Below are positions 35,792 through 45,182 of a stretch of DNA of 64,000 nt, piece by piece. The notes beneath the pieces were generated by a model. That model ran no database searches. It was not told the DNA's origin and saw only the letters and a program-made list of their open reading frames with translations. Each line of letters opens with the position of its first letter. The first letter of the stretch is position 1. The translations under genes were made by a program, and so were the position numbers. Origin of the DNA: Corynebacterium lemuris (GTDB taxonomy: Bacteria > Actinomycetota > Actinomycetes > Mycobacteriales > Mycobacteriaceae); contig NZ_JANWTC010000008.1 in assembly GCF_024919295.1 (NCBI RefSeq), positions 62,001-126,000 of the forward strand, read 5' to 3'.

Positions 35792-36660
35792 GTCTGCGGA
35801 TTGTATCCGGTGATCCAGCCGGCGAACCGGTCCGCCACCTCCCCGTCGCCCTCGCGCTGCTGCCCGTCGACCGCGCCGAAGTACTCGTCGTGTACCCCGC
35901 CGCCATTGGCCAGCGCCGTCCGCCCCGTGCTGGAGGTCAGATTGCAGGCGAAGTCACCGTCGATGCAGTAGTTGAGGCTGTCGCTTCTCGACGGCCCCGC
36001 GCTCACCAGCGGATGCAGGGGGTTACCGAGGTAGAGCGAGGCGACCAGCTGGCCGCGCTCCTTCAGCTTCGGCTCCTGCGGCACGAGCACCACCGCACCC
36101 TGGGAGAAACCGATGAGGATGTAGCCCGGGTGGCAGCCCGTCCGCTCCTCCCAGGCGTCGACGTAGCCCATGGTGCCGTTGATGCCGGATTCCAGGCCAC
36201 CGAGCAGCCCGCCGATGGCGTCACCGGCGATGACGTGCGCCGGTGTCTGCCGGAGGATCTCCCCCACCCGGCTGCCGGTCCGGCTCATGTCGAGGTTCTC
36301 CCCGCGCTCCGCGATGGCGGGCAGAGGCAGGCTCGCCGGGTAGACGCTGTCATCCAGGCCGAGGACCTGCACGTCCGCCAACAGTGAAGCACCGGTCTGC
36401 TCCCGGTGGCGCGCCTCCGCGTAGTGCAGGAAGGCCCTGATGCTCTCCGCCTCGTAGCCGTTGGACACCCACGGAGCTTCCGGACTGTAGGAGGTCGGGT
36501 CAAGGTGGTCATTCTGTTCGCTGCCGCGAGCGGCGAGGACGACGATCTCCGGGCAGACCTGGGCTGTATCGGGCTGCCCGGTGCCGGCGGCGGCCGGCAC
36601 CGGGGACGACACCAGCAGCAGTGCCGCGGCGGTCACGAGACCACCCCTGAGCTTCTTCAT
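35788..36660 (-). CDS. Secreted cutinase-like serine esterase
   Basis: 290-aa exported alpha/beta-hydrolase of the cutinase family. A signal peptide ([17 protein letters not shown], cleavage near SPVPAAAG) is followed by [17 protein letters not shown], the nucleophile elbow GFSQGA near residue 186, and a C-terminal Cys pair around CIDGDFACN with the Asp and the His of GVHDEYFG. It may act on cell-wall or polyester lipids. Oddly it begins a run of housekeeping genes: its stop overlaps the nadD start. Confidence 0.85.
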   Translation of the reverse strand: MKKLRGGLVTAAALLLVSSPVPAAAGTGQPDTAQVCPEIVVLAARGSEQNDHLDPTSYSPEAPWVSNGYEAESIRAFLHYAEARHREQTGASLLADVQVLGLDDSVYPASLPLPAIAERGENLDMSRTGSRVGEILRQTPAHVIAGDAIGGLLGGLESGINGTMGYVDAWEERTGCHPGYILIGFSQGAVVLVPQEPKLKERGQLVASLYLGNPLHPLVSAGPSRSDSLNYCIDGDFACNLTSSTGRTALANGGGVHDEYFGAVDGQQREGDGEVADRFAGWITGYNPQT

Positions 36661-36724
36661 TTCTCCCGCCTCTCATCACCTGTTCAGGCAACAATAAGCC
36701 GGTGGCGGGCCCGGCGCAGCGTTT

Positions 36725-38002
36725 CTACGGGCGGGTGTGGCCGGTGCCCTGCAGGATCCACTTGGTGGAGGTCAGCTCGGGCAGGGCCATGGGGCCACGG
36801 GCGTGGAGCTTCTGGGTGGAGATGCCGATCTCCGCACCCATGCCGTACTGCTCACCGTCGGTGAAGGCGGTGGAGGCGTTGACCATCACGGCGGCGGCGT
36901 CGACTTCGTCGGCGAAGCGCTGGGCGGTGACGATGTTGTTGCTGGCGATGCCCTCGGTGTGGCCGGAGGACCAGCGGGTGATGTGGGCGATGGCCCCACC
37001 CACACCGTCGACGACCTTGGCGGCGATGTCCATGGTCAGGTACTCCTCGCCCCAGTCGGTGTCGTCAGCCTGGACGATGTCGGCGGCGCCGAAGGCCTCG
37101 AGCTCCTCCACGTCACCGTGGACGGTGACCCCGGCCTCCTGCAGCCCCCGGACGACGGCGAGCTTGTCGGCGTCCGGGAGACCGGCATCAATGAGCGCGG
37201 TCTCGGTGGCGTTGCACACCGAACAGCGGCGGACCTTGCCATTGATGAGCATGGCGATGCCCTGCTCCAGGTCGGCGTCACGGTCGATGTAGAAGTGGCA
37301 GTTGCCGGAGCCGGTCTCGATGGCCGGGACGGTCGCGTTGGTCACCACCGTCTCGATCAGGCGGGCGCCACCGCGCGGGATGACCACGTCGACCAGTCCG
37401 CGGGCGGTGATGAGATCCTGGACCGAGTCATGGGATTCGCAGGGCAGGAGCTGGACGATCTCGCGGGGCAGGTCGAAATCGGCGAGCACGCCCTGCAGAA
37501 TCTCCACCAGCTTCGCGTTGGAGTTGCGGGCGGTGCGCGAGCCGCGCAGCAGCGGCACGTTGCCGGATTTCAGGGCCAGCCCGAAGGCGTCGACGGTGAC
37601 GTTGGGGCGGGCCTCATAGACCATGCCCATCACGCCGAGGGGGACGCGCACCTTACGCATCTGGATGCCGTTGGGCATCACGCCGCCGGTGAGCACCTCA
37701 CCCACCGGGTCCTTGAGGCCCGCGACCTGGCGCAGGCCACCGGCGATGCCCTCGATGCGGGCGGCGTCGAGGCTGAGACGGTCGATGAGAGCCTCGGTCA
37801 GTCCCTCCGCCCGGCCGGAGTCGATGTCCTGCTGGTTGGCGGCGATGATCTCATCGGTTTTTGCGATGAGCGCAGCGGCGGCGGCGAGCAGGATCTCATT
37901 CTTCCGGGAGGTCGGCAGCTGGGCCAGAACCGGGGCGACGGCCTTGGCTGCGCGGGCCTTGGTCAGTACTTCTTCACGTTCAGTGGCACGGCTATCAGTC
38001 AT
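36725..38002 (-). CDS. proA: Gamma-glutamyl phosphate reductase
   Basis: 425-aa NADPH enzyme of proline synthesis that reduces glutamyl phosphate to the semialdehyde. The catalytic Cys is in RRCSVCNATETALI near residue 265; PLGVMGMVYEARPNVTVDA and ALKSGNVPLLRGSRTA are family signatures. Start at ATG 38002 (MTDSRATERE); 34 upstream in-frame codons overlap the intergenic region. Its partner proB is separated by a DUF222/HNH gene and two dehydrogenases. Confidence 0.97.
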   Translation of the reverse strand: MTDSRATEREEVLTKARAAKAVAPVLAQLPTSRKNEILLAAAAALIAKTDEIIAANQQDIDSGRAEGLTEALIDRLSLDAARIEGIAGGLRQVAGLKDPVGEVLTGGVMPNGIQMRKVRVPLGVMGMVYEARPNVTVDAFGLALKSGNVPLLRGSRTARNSNAKLVEILQGVLADFDLPREIVQLLPCESHDSVQDLITARGLVDVVIPRGGARLIETVVTNATVPAIETGSGNCHFYIDRDADLEQGIAMLINGKVRRCSVCNATETALIDAGLPDADKLAVVRGLQEAGVTVHGDVEELEAFGAADIVQADDTDWGEEYLTMDIAAKVVDGVGGAIAHITRWSSGHTEGIASNNIVTAQRFADEVDAAAVMVNASTAFTDGEQYGMGAEIGISTQKLHARGPMALPELTSTKWILQGTGHTRP

Positions 38003-38068
38003 GCCACCCCATCTTACATAGCTTCCCGACGCCCAGCCCATCTTTAGCAAATACGTTCGCCGAAAGGG

Positions 38069-38097
38069 TTGACGGTGCTGCAGGATGAGGTTAATGT
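38069..38097 (+). promoter_or_regulatory. Promoter of the second DUF222/HNH gene
   Basis: -35 TTGACG (38069-38074) and -10 TAATGT (38092-38097) are separated by 17 bases, the best-formed vegetative promoter in the window. Transcription would begin about 20 bases before ATG 38125. Confidence 0.65.
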
Positions 38098-38124
38098 AGA
38101 ACATGTGAACGAGGGGGTGTCATC

Positions 38125-39552
38125 ATGGTGAAGCAGCAGGTCGAACAGGCCGTCGCACAGATCGAGGCCGGCCTGGCCACACTCTCCCAGGTGATGGCTG
38201 ATCCCGCGGCCATCCCCTTCGACGAGGTCGCCGGCTCCTTCGGGAAGCTGGAGGCGGCCGTCAACAGCAAGGCCCACCTGGACGCGGCCTTCGCCTGGCT
38301 GGCGGAACGTGCCGGGGCCGGACGCCTGGTCGGCTCCGTCAGCGCGCTGGAGTACCTGACCCGCACCCTGGGGCTGTCCCGACGCGAGGCCATTGCCCGG
38401 TTGAAGACGGGCCACAACCTGTTCAGCCCGCCTCCCCCGCCGCCGGAACCCGAACCCGGCGAGTCCGAGGAGGAGCGCCACGCCCGGGAGGAGGCGGACC
38501 GGGCCCGCGTCGAGCGCGAACGCCGGGTGCGGGAGGAGGCCCGCCGCAAGGCGGAGGAGCAGTCCGCCGAGATGCTCCGCATCATCGACCGGGAGCTCGC
38601 CGACCTCGACGAGCACGCGAAACCCGGCCGGGCAGAACTCTACAACCGGGCACTGTCGGAGGCCGCCCGCCGGGCACCGGAGGACCTGCGCACCTGGCTG
38701 CGCCGCCAGGTGAAGCTGGCCAACGCCGCCGGAGCCCCGGATCCGCTCGCCGGCTACCGCCGCCGCTTCCTCCTGGTCGGGGAACCCGATGCCGACGGCA
38801 GCTGCACCATCCGGGGCAGGCTGCCTGCCGCGGATGCCGCCATGCTCAAGGCGGCGCTGGCGCCGGGGGAACGTCCCGGTGCCAACCTCCCCGATGAGGA
38901 CGCCGAGGACACCCGTACCCGTGCCCAGCGGCGCGTGGACCAGCTGGCGGTCATCCTGAAGCGGCACCTGGCCTCCCAGCAGGCCGCCTCCCGCTACGGG
39001 GTGGGCTCCATCCTGCTGTCCTTCACCGCCGAGGACCTCGCGGAACTCTCCCCCACCTCGGAGTTCAGCACCAACACCGGCGACCGGCTCAACGTCGTCG
39101 ACATCCTCCGGTTGGGGGCTGCGAAGTTCGACGTCATGGCGCTGCACGACACCGACGGCCAGCCCCTGGCGCTGGGCCGGGCCAACCGCCTGGCCAGCTT
39201 CTTCCAGCGCGTCGCGCTCTACGCCGCTCAGGGGGTGTGCGGCTGCCCGGACTGCAGCAGCGCGGCGATCCACAACGACGCCCACCACATCCGGGCCTGG
39301 GAGAATGGCGGGGGCACCGACCTGCACAACCTGACGCTGGCCTGCCAGCTGCACCACGCCGACAACGACGATTCGCGCAGCGGCACCGGCAGCCGGAGCT
39401 ACCTCGACCGCTGCCCCGTCACCGGACGGGTGGGCAGGCGCGCCGGCCCCGGCCAACCGCTGCGCTTCAATGACACCCAGACCGAGGCCGACTCCGCCGG
39501 GGCCCGCATCCGGAGACGCAACCGCCCACCCCCTGAAGAGGAGGTCGCCTGA
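38125..39552 (+). CDS. DUF222 / HNH endonuclease-domain protein, second copy
   Basis: 475-aa DUF222-HNH protein. The helical N-terminal region contains a charged Glu/Arg-rich coiled stretch (about 110-160), and the HNH domain lies at about 370-415: CGCPDCSSAAIHNDAHHIRAW, here split as CGCPDCSSA and AHHIRAW, then NLTLACQLHHADND. It differs widely from the family member at 2926, so the two are not a recent duplication. Start at ATG 38125 after GAGGGGG. It is inserted, on the opposite strand, into the proA-dehydrogenase-proB block. Confidence 0.86.
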   Translation: MVKQQVEQAVAQIEAGLATLSQVMADPAAIPFDEVAGSFGKLEAAVNSKAHLDAAFAWLAERAGAGRLVGSVSALEYLTRTLGLSRREAIARLKTGHNLFSPPPPPPEPEPGESEEERHAREEADRARVERERRVREEARRKAEEQSAEMLRIIDRELADLDEHAKPGRAELYNRALSEAARRAPEDLRTWLRRQVKLANAAGAPDPLAGYRRRFLLVGEPDADGSCTIRGRLPAADAAMLKAALAPGERPGANLPDEDAEDTRTRAQRRVDQLAVILKRHLASQQAASRYGVGSILLSFTAEDLAELSPTSEFSTNTGDRLNVVDILRLGAAKFDVMALHDTDGQPLALGRANRLASFFQRVALYAAQGVCGCPDCSSAAIHNDAHHIRAWENGGGTDLHNLTLACQLHHADNDDSRSGTGSRSYLDRCPVTGRVGRRAGPGQPLRFNDTQTEADSAGARIRRRNRPPPEEEVA

Positions 39553-39572
39553 TGCCCGATGTCACCTGTGGG

Positions 39573-40493
39573 TCAGTAACCCGTCTCCAGGTTGACCTCG
39601 TTCGGCATGCGTCCGCCTGCCTCGAAGGCGGCGGCGTTGGCCACCACCAGCCGTCCCATCCGCTCCTGGATGATGCTGAATGTGTTGGCGGTGTGCGGGG
39701 TGATGATGCAGTTGGGTATGTCCCACAGCGGGTGACCATCAGGCAGGGGCTCCGGGTCGGTGACATCCAGGGCCGCCCCCGCGATCTGACCGCTGCGCAG
39801 GGCCTCGACCAGGTCGTCGGTGTGGACCAGGGGGCCGCGGGCGACATTGACCACCACGGCGGAGGGCTTCATCTGCGCGAAGATGTCCCGGTTGATCATG
39901 TGGCGGGTCTCCTCGGTGAGCGGGGCGAGCACCACGAAGATGTCCGCCTTCCCCCACACCTGCACCGCATCGGCCATGGCATAGGACTCGTCCGCGCCCG
40001 TCACTTCGCGGCCGGAGCGGGTGACGGCGATGATGCGGACCCCGAAAACGGAGAGCATGCCGATCAGCTTGGTGGCGATCCGTCCGGCGCCGATGATGGC
40101 GACGGTCTTGTTGTCGAAGAGCCACTGCTTCTTCTCGTCGATCTCACGGGCCACGGAGAAGGACTTCGCCAGGGTGACGGTCTTGTGCATGTGCATCTGG
40201 GCCAGCAGGAGCCCGATGGTCGATTCCGCGACGGTGTCGTCGTAGAGGCCGGAGGCACAGGCCCACCGCACGCCACCCGGGTGGATGAGACCGGCGGAGT
40301 GGAGGGCGTCCACGCCGGCGAAGGCCGCCTGCACGTAGCGGATGTTCCCGGGCAGTGGATCGGGGAAGTTGTCCGGCCCGCCGTTGAAGACGAGGAAGTC
40401 CGCCTCCCCGATATCCTCGACCAGTTCATGTCCGGCTGCCTCGATCTCGGCGATGGCGTCCGGCCACTGCTGGGGCTGGAAAGCGAACTTCAC
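39573..40493 (-). CDS. D-isomer specific 2-hydroxyacid dehydrogenase
   Basis: 306-aa NAD(P)-dependent dehydrogenase. The nucleotide-binding motif is VAIIGAGRIATKLIGM near residue 130. The catalytic Arg is in VVNVARGPLV, the Glu in DVTDPEPLPDG and the His in CIITPHTANT. Members reduce 2-keto acids. A related gene of unknown function (unkdh) lies between proA and proB in Corynebacterium glutamicum. Start at ATG 40493 (MKFAF). The next gene is a diverged paralogue, so this is a tandem duplication. Confidence 0.88.
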   Translation of the reverse strand: MKFAFQPQQWPDAIAEIEAAGHELVEDIGEADFLVFNGGPDNFPDPLPGNIRYVQAAFAGVDALHSAGLIHPGGVRWACASGLYDDTVAESTIGLLLAQMHMHKTVTLAKSFSVAREIDEKKQWLFDNKTVAIIGAGRIATKLIGMLSVFGVRIIAVTRSGREVTGADESYAMADAVQVWGKADIFVVLAPLTEETRHMINRDIFAQMKPSAVVVNVARGPLVHTDDLVEALRSGQIAGAALDVTDPEPLPDGHPLWDIPNCIITPHTANTFSIIQERMGRLVVANAAAFEAGGRMPNEVNLETGY

Positions 40494-40553
40494 GGGGGTC
40501 TCCTTGTGGTGGCTGTATGGAAGGTGCCACCACGCTACCGGACCCGCCTACGG

Positions 40554-41468
40554 TCAGTAACCCCGTTCGATGTCCACTTCGGTGGGCATCCGCAGCCCGG
40601 CCTCGAAGGCGGCGGCGTTGGCCACTATCTGCGGTGCGATCATGCGCTGCGCGATCCGGCCGGTGGCGGCGATGTGCGGGGTGATGGTGCAGTTGGGCAG
40701 GCGCCACAGCGGGTGGCCGTCGGGCAGGGGCTCGGGGTCGGTGACATCCAGCGCAGCCCCGGCGATCGCCCCGGTCTGCAGCGCGTCCACGAGGTCGTCG
40801 GTGACTATCAGCTCGCCGCGGCCCACATTGACGACGACCGCGGAACTCTTCATCTGCTCGAACTTCGAGGCGTCCACCAGTCCGGCGGTCTCATCGGTCA
40901 GGGGCATGGCCAGGACGAAGGCGTCGGCCTGCGACCACACGTGCTCGGCCTCGGCGATCGGGTACGTCTCGTCTGCCCCGCCGACCACCCTGCCGGAGCG
41001 GTTCACGGCAACCACCTTGACGCCGAAGGGGCGGAGCATGGGGATCAGGGCGTCGGCGATGCCGCCGGCACCGATGATGGCGACGGTGGCGGTGTCGAAG
41101 AGCCAACCCTGGGCGGCGTCGATGGGGCCGCGGGCCCGGAAGGAACCGGCGAGGGAGGCGGCCTTGACGTGGTGGAGCTGCGCGAGCAGCAGGGTCATGG
41201 CGATCTCGGCGACAGGTTGGCCGTAGACACCGGCGGCGTTGGCCCAGCGGACCTGACCGGGGCGCATGACGCCGGCCTCGATGAGCCGGTCGACGCCGGA
41301 GAACACGAACTGCACGAAGCCGATGTTGGCGGGCAACGGTTGGGGCAGGCGGCCGCCGGCGTAGATGAGGAACTCGGCCTCATCCAGGTCGGTGGTGAAT
41401 TCATGGCCGGCGGCCGCCACCTCGGCGACGACGTGGTCCCAGACGCCGGGGTACATGGTGAACTTCAA
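40554..41468 (-). CDS. D-isomer specific 2-hydroxyacid dehydrogenase, tandem paralogue
   Basis: 304-aa paralogue of the preceding dehydrogenase. The nucleotide-binding motif is VAIIGAGGIADALIPM, with catalytic NVGRGELIV, DVTDPEPLPDG and ITPHIAATG. The two share long identical stretches around the Glu motif and the C-terminal VANAAAFEAG. Start taken at TTG 41468 (MKFTMYPG), which aligns with the paralogue's MKFAF and has AGGAG 10 nt upstream; ATG 41456 is the alternative. It follows proB by 31 bases and is probably cotranscribed. Confidence 0.86.
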   Translation of the reverse strand: MKFTMYPGVWDHVVAEVAAAGHEFTTDLDEAEFLIYAGGRLPQPLPANIGFVQFVFSGVDRLIEAGVMRPGQVRWANAAGVYGQPVAEIAMTLLLAQLHHVKAASLAGSFRARGPIDAAQGWLFDTATVAIIGAGGIADALIPMLRPFGVKVVAVNRSGRVVGGADETYPIAEAEHVWSQADAFVLAMPLTDETAGLVDASKFEQMKSSAVVVNVGRGELIVTDDLVDALQTGAIAGAALDVTDPEPLPDGHPLWRLPNCTITPHIAATGRIAQRMIAPQIVANAAAFEAGLRMPTEVDIERGY

Positions 41469-41499
41469 CAGTGATGCGCTCCTGGTTACGCGAAGGTCC

Positions 41500-42600
41500 T
41501 CACAGGCGTGAGGCGAAATTGGAAAGGTAGTCGGCGTGCACGACGGGACGGCGCTGACCTTCGGGAAGGTCCTCGGTGTGTTTGCCCAGCATGTTGACGA
41601 GGACATCCGAGTCGTAGGCGACTTCACCGCGGCCGACGACCTGGCCGTCGGGGCCGATGATGTCGACGATCTCCCCGGCCTGGAACTCACCCTCGACGGC
41701 GGTGACGCCCACGGCGAGGAGGGAGGTGCCACCGGCGGTGACGGCCTCGACCGCACCGGCGTCGAGGCGCAGGGTGCCGCCGATGTCGGCGGCGTAGAGG
41801 GCCCAGAACTTCCAGGCGGAGAGGCGGTTCTCCTTGGGGTGGAAGACGGTGCCGACGGTGGCGTCATCAAGTGCAGTTCCGATATTGTCGGCCGAGGTGA
41901 GCAGGACGGGTACGCCACCGCGGGAGGCGAGTCGGGCGGCGGCGACCTTGGAGGCCATGCCGCCGGTGCCGACGAGTCCCCCGTCGCCCGCGATGACGCC
42001 CTTGAGGTCGTGGCCACTGCGGACCTCGGAGATGAAGCGTGCGTCGGGTTCGGCGGGGTTGCGGTCGTAGAGGCCGTCGACGTCGGAGAGCAGCACGAGC
42101 GCATCGGCGCTGATGAGATGGGCGACGATGGCGGAGAGCCGGTCGTTGTCGCCGAAGTGGAATTCGGAGGTGGCGACGGTGTCGTTCTCGTTGACGATGG
42201 GTACGACGCGCAGCTGGCGGAGGCGGTCGATGGTGCGTTGGGCGTTGTTCGCCCGGTCGCGGCGGCCGGCGTCGGAGGCGGTGAGCAGCACCTGGCCGAT
42301 GGTGCGGTGGTAGCGGGCGAAGGAGCGGCCCCACTGGTGGGCGAGGTGGACCTGGCCGACGGCGGCGGCGGCCTGCTTGGTGGCCAGGTCCGTGGGGCGC
42401 TGGGCGAGGCCGAGGGGGCCCATTCCGGCGGCGACGGCACCGGAGGAGACCACGATGATGTCCGAGTTGTACATCCGGGCCTGGAGGGCGTCGACGATGT
42501 GGTTGATCTTGTTGGGGTCGACCGTGAAGTCCTCGTTGGTCAGGGATGAGGAGCCGATTTTGACCACGACCCTCTTGGCGTGGGCGATCCGCTCACGCAT
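41500..42600 (-). CDS. proB: Glutamate 5-kinase
   Basis: Proline-pathway kinase, 366 aa from the conserved start [53 protein letters not shown] and [19 protein letters not shown] are the amino-acid-kinase signatures; a C-terminal PUA domain begins near 275. The reading frame is open 43 further codons to ATG 42729, with coding-like G/C third positions but no good ribosome site, so a longer form is possible. It lies between obg and the dehydrogenase pair. Confidence 0.95.
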   Translation of the reverse strand: MRERIAHAKRVVVKIGSSSLTNEDFTVDPNKINHIVDALQARMYNSDIIVVSSGAVAAGMGPLGLAQRPTDLATKQAAAAVGQVHLAHQWGRSFARYHRTIGQVLLTASDAGRRDRANNAQRTIDRLRQLRVVPIVNENDTVATSEFHFGDNDRLSAIVAHLISADALVLLSDVDGLYDRNPAEPDARFISEVRSGHDLKGVIAGDGGLVGTGGMASKVAAARLASRGGVPVLLTSADNIGTALDDATVGTVFHPKENRLSAWKFWALYAADIGGTLRLDAGAVEAVTAGGTSLLAVGVTAVEGEFQAGEIVDIIGPDGQVVGRGEVAYDSDVLVNMLGKHTEDLPEGQRRPVVHADYLSNFASRL

Positions 42601-42764
42601 CTCCGACTCATGACCGAAGGCCGGGTTTTCACCCGGCTCGACGACCGGGGCAGGGAAATCCACTCCGACGGCTTTGTCGGCGTGGTTCCCGTACGGGGAC
42701 AGGGGCAGTCCTTGAGGGCGTGTCGTCATGTCTGCCCAGTCTACAGGCACTCCCCCGACCGGGG

Positions 42765-44282
42765 TCAGCCTTCCCAGCGCTCCCGGGAGGCGGTCTCGTC
42801 GTCGCCGTAGTCGTATTCGTCGATGAGTCCGCGTCGGGCCTGGGAGGCGCGCTTGCGTTCCGTGGCGGAGAGCCGCTCGTTGGACAGCAGGCGGGCGTCC
42901 TGGCCGCGGCCGGCCACGGTCGGGTCGACGCCGGCGCCGGTGAGCGGTTCCCAGTCGAAGGAGACGTCGCCGATGGTGACATGGGCCCCTTCGCGGGCAC
43001 CGGCCCTGTGCAGGGCGTCCTCGACACCCATGGCGGCGAGTCGGTCCGCGAGGTAACCGATGGCTTCCTCGTTCTCGAAGTCGGTCTGGGTGATCCAGCG
43101 TTCGATCTTCTCGCCGGTGACGACGAAGCCGCCCTCGATCTCCGGGTCGGGGGTGACCACGAATTCGGGCGCGCGGCGCTTGCGGGCGTCGACGGCCTTG
43201 GGGCGGATGATGGTGTGCTCGGTGTCCACCGCCGCACGGGGGCGGCGTCGGCGGTCCTCCTTGACGATCTCCAGGAGCTTGTACTTCAGCGGTTCCAGGC
43301 CCTTGTGGGCGACGGCGGAGATGATGAAGATGGGCCAGCCGAACTTCTCCTCCAGGTCCTCCCGGACGAACTCGGCGAGTTCCTCGGCCTCAGGCACGTC
43401 GGCCTTGTTGAGGACGATGACGCGCGGCCGGTCGCTCAGGTCCCCGAGTCCCACGTCGCCTTCGAGCACCGACTCGTAGGCGGCGAGTTCGGCCTCCAGG
43501 GCCTCGATGTCGCTGACCGGGTCGCGGCCGGGCTCCATGGTGGCGGTGTCGACCACGTGCACCAGCACGGAGGTGCGTTCGATGTGGCGGAGGAAGTCCA
43601 GGCCGAGGCCCTTGCCTTCGGAGGCCCCGGGGATCAGGCCGGGGACATCGGCCATGGTGAAGGACTCGTGTCCGACGTTGACCACGCCCAGGTTGGGGGC
43701 CAGCGTGGTAAAGGGGTAGTCGGCGATCTTGGGTTTCGCGGCGGAGAGCACCGAGATGAGCGAGGACTTGCCGGCGGAGGGGAAGCCGACGAGGCCGACA
43801 TCGGCCATGGTCTTCAGTTCCAGGATGAGGTCGTGCTGCTCACCGGGTTCACCCTTGAGCGCAAAGCCGGGTGCCTTGCGCTTGTGGGAGGCCAGTGCGG
43901 CGTTGCCCAGGCCACCGAAGCCACCTGCGGCGGCGATGAAGCGGGTGCCGGGCACGGTGAGGTCGGCCAGGACCTCCCCGCCTTCAGACATGACGACGGT
44001 GCCCACCGGCACCTCGAGGATGAGGTCCTCACCGCGGGCGCCGTTGCGGTTGGAGCCGGCGCCGTTGGCGCCGCGGTCGGCCTTGATGTGGGGGCGGAAG
44101 TGGAAGTCCATGAGGGTGTGCACCTGGGGGGAGACCTCCAGGATGATGTCACCGCCGTGGCCGCCGTTGCCTCCGTCGGGTCCGCCGAGTGGTTTGAACT
44201 TCTCCCGGTGGACGGACACGCAGCCGTGGCCGCCGTCTCCGGCGGCGAGGTGCAGGACCACGCGGTCTACGAAGCGGGACAT
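42765..44282 (-). CDS. obg: Obg-family GTPase (ObgE/CgtA)
   Basis: 505-aa ribosome-assembly GTPase. The Gly-rich Obg fold ([28 protein letters not shown]) occupies about 1-158. The G domain follows with P-loop [11 protein letters not shown]3 [16 protein letters not shown] and G4 NKADVP. The OCT domain ([15 protein letters not shown]) and a charged tail end the protein. Start at ATG 44282. It follows rpmA in the standard rplU-rpmA-obg order, but a hairpin lies between. Confidence 0.97.
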   Translation of the reverse strand: MSRFVDRVVLHLAAGDGGHGCVSVHREKFKPLGGPDGGNGGHGGDIILEVSPQVHTLMDFHFRPHIKADRGANGAGSNRNGARGEDLILEVPVGTVVMSEGGEVLADLTVPGTRFIAAAGGFGGLGNAALASHKRKAPGFALKGEPGEQHDLILELKTMADVGLVGFPSAGKSSLISVLSAAKPKIADYPFTTLAPNLGVVNVGHESFTMADVPGLIPGASEGKGLGLDFLRHIERTSVLVHVVDTATMEPGRDPVSDIEALEAELAAYESVLEGDVGLGDLSDRPRVIVLNKADVPEAEELAEFVREDLEEKFGWPIFIISAVAHKGLEPLKYKLLEIVKEDRRRRPRAAVDTEHTIIRPKAVDARKRRAPEFVVTPDPEIEGGFVVTGEKIERWITQTDFENEEAIGYLADRLAAMGVEDALHRAGAREGAHVTIGDVSFDWEPLTGAGVDPTVAGRGQDARLLSNERLSATERKRASQARRGLIDEYDYGDDETASRERWEG

Positions 44283-44341
44283 GTGGGTCTTCCTCCTGTT
44301 GTGGGGCAGGTAGTGCTCAAGAATACCTGCAGAAATGGCCG

Positions 44342-44375
44342 AAACCCGCCGCTCCCCCGGAAGGGATGCGACGGG
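44342..44375 (-). terminator. Possible terminator between rpmA and obg
   Basis: On the minus strand CCCGTCGC and GCGGCGGG pair (one mismatch) around a long G/C-rich loop, followed by TTTCGG. It begins about 24 bases after the rpmA stop. Weak T run; it may only attenuate reading into obg. Confidence 0.45.
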
Positions 44376-44398
44376 CTCCAGACAGTGGTCGTTATGAC

Positions 44399-44665
44399 CT
44401 AGGCGTCGACGGTCTCATTCTCAACGATGTTGACCATGCGACGGTTGCGCTTGATGCCGAACTCGACGGCACCGGCCTTGAGGGCGAAGAGAGTGTCGTC
44501 GCCACCGCGACCGACATTCTCGCCCGGGTGGAACTTGGTTCCGCGCTGACGGACCAGGATCTCACCGGCCTTGACCTGCTGGCCACCGAAACGCTTCACG
44601 CCGAGGCGCTTGGCCTCGGAGTCGCGGCCGTTGCTGGAGCTGGATGCACCCTTCTTAGTTGCCAT
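44399..44665 (-). CDS. rpmA: 50S ribosomal protein L27
   Basis: 88-aa ribosomal protein near the peptidyl-transferase centre. [20 protein letters not shown] and [15 protein letters not shown] are the invariant N-terminal sequence; there is no Firmicute-type cleavable extension. It follows rplU by 17 bases. Confidence 0.98.
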   Translation of the reverse strand: MATKKGASSSSNGRDSEAKRLGVKRFGGQQVKAGEILVRQRGTKFHPGENVGRGGDDTLFALKAGAVEFGIKRNRRMVNIVENETVDA

Positions 44666-44682
44666 TGGTTACCCTCCTTGGC

Positions 44683-44988
44683 TTATTTGATACCGGTGAC
44701 CTTGAGCACCGTCAGCGGCTGACGGTGACCCTGGCGCTTCTTGTAGCCGGTCTTGTTCTTGTACTTCATGATGTGGATCTTCGGGCCCTTGGTGTGCTCG
44801 ACGATCTCTGCGGCGACGCTCACGCTGGCGAGGTCATCGGCCTTGGACTTGACGTTGGAACCGTCGACGAGCAGAACGGGGGTCAGAGCCACGGACGCAC
44901 CCGGCTCACCCTCGAGCTTCTCGACCTTGACGAGGTCACCTTCGGCAACCTTGTACTGCTTGCCGCCGGTCTTGACGATCGCGTACAT
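44683..44988 (-). CDS. rplU: 50S ribosomal protein L21
   Basis: 101-aa ribosomal protein. [20 protein letters not shown] at the start and [19 protein letters not shown] near the end are diagnostic. It is first in the rplU-rpmA unit, behind its own promoter and a leader with a stem-loop. Confidence 0.98.
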   Translation of the reverse strand: MYAIVKTGGKQYKVAEGDLVKVEKLEGEPGASVALTPVLLVDGSNVKSKADDLASVSVAAEIVEHTKGPKIHIMKYKNKTGYKKRQGHRQPLTVLKVTGIK

Positions 44989-45018
44989 AGGAGGGTTACC
45001 CCTTATCTAAACTCGGCT

Positions 45019-45040
45019 CAGGTTCGCGGACGCGGACCTG
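45019..45040 (-). promoter_or_regulatory. Stem-loop in the rplU leader
   Basis: CAGGTCCGCG and CGCGAACCTG (minus strand) pair over ten bases with one mismatch and a 2-base loop, about 30 nt upstream of the rplU ATG. It lies in the leader predicted from the promoter at 45108-45135. It could be an autoregulatory site for L21, though this is inferred only from position. Confidence 0.4.
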
Positions 45041-45107
45041 AATGGACGTATTTCACTGGCGTTTCAAGGGCCTGCAGGCACACCGGAGCCCCAGGGGGCA
45101 GGGCGGC

Positions 45108-45135
45108 GCAATATCCCTAAAACAGCGACTGTCAA
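45108..45135 (-). promoter_or_regulatory. rplU-rpmA promoter
   Basis: On the minus strand a perfect -35 TTGACA (45130-45135) is followed after 16 bases by TATTGC (45108-45113). The position between the rne stop and the rplU start fits a separate promoter with a leader of about 110 nt. Confidence 0.55.
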
Positions 45136-45182
45136 AGACTACCCCGCCAGCTCGCCAAAAGACAAACTGCTGGTGTGAGCCA

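Noticed and set aside
40554..42440. 628-codon open frame extending the second dehydrogenase upstream
   Set aside because: The extra part is an antisense-type shadow of proB with low-complexity Ser/Pro/Thr content; the paralogue shows where the real start lies.
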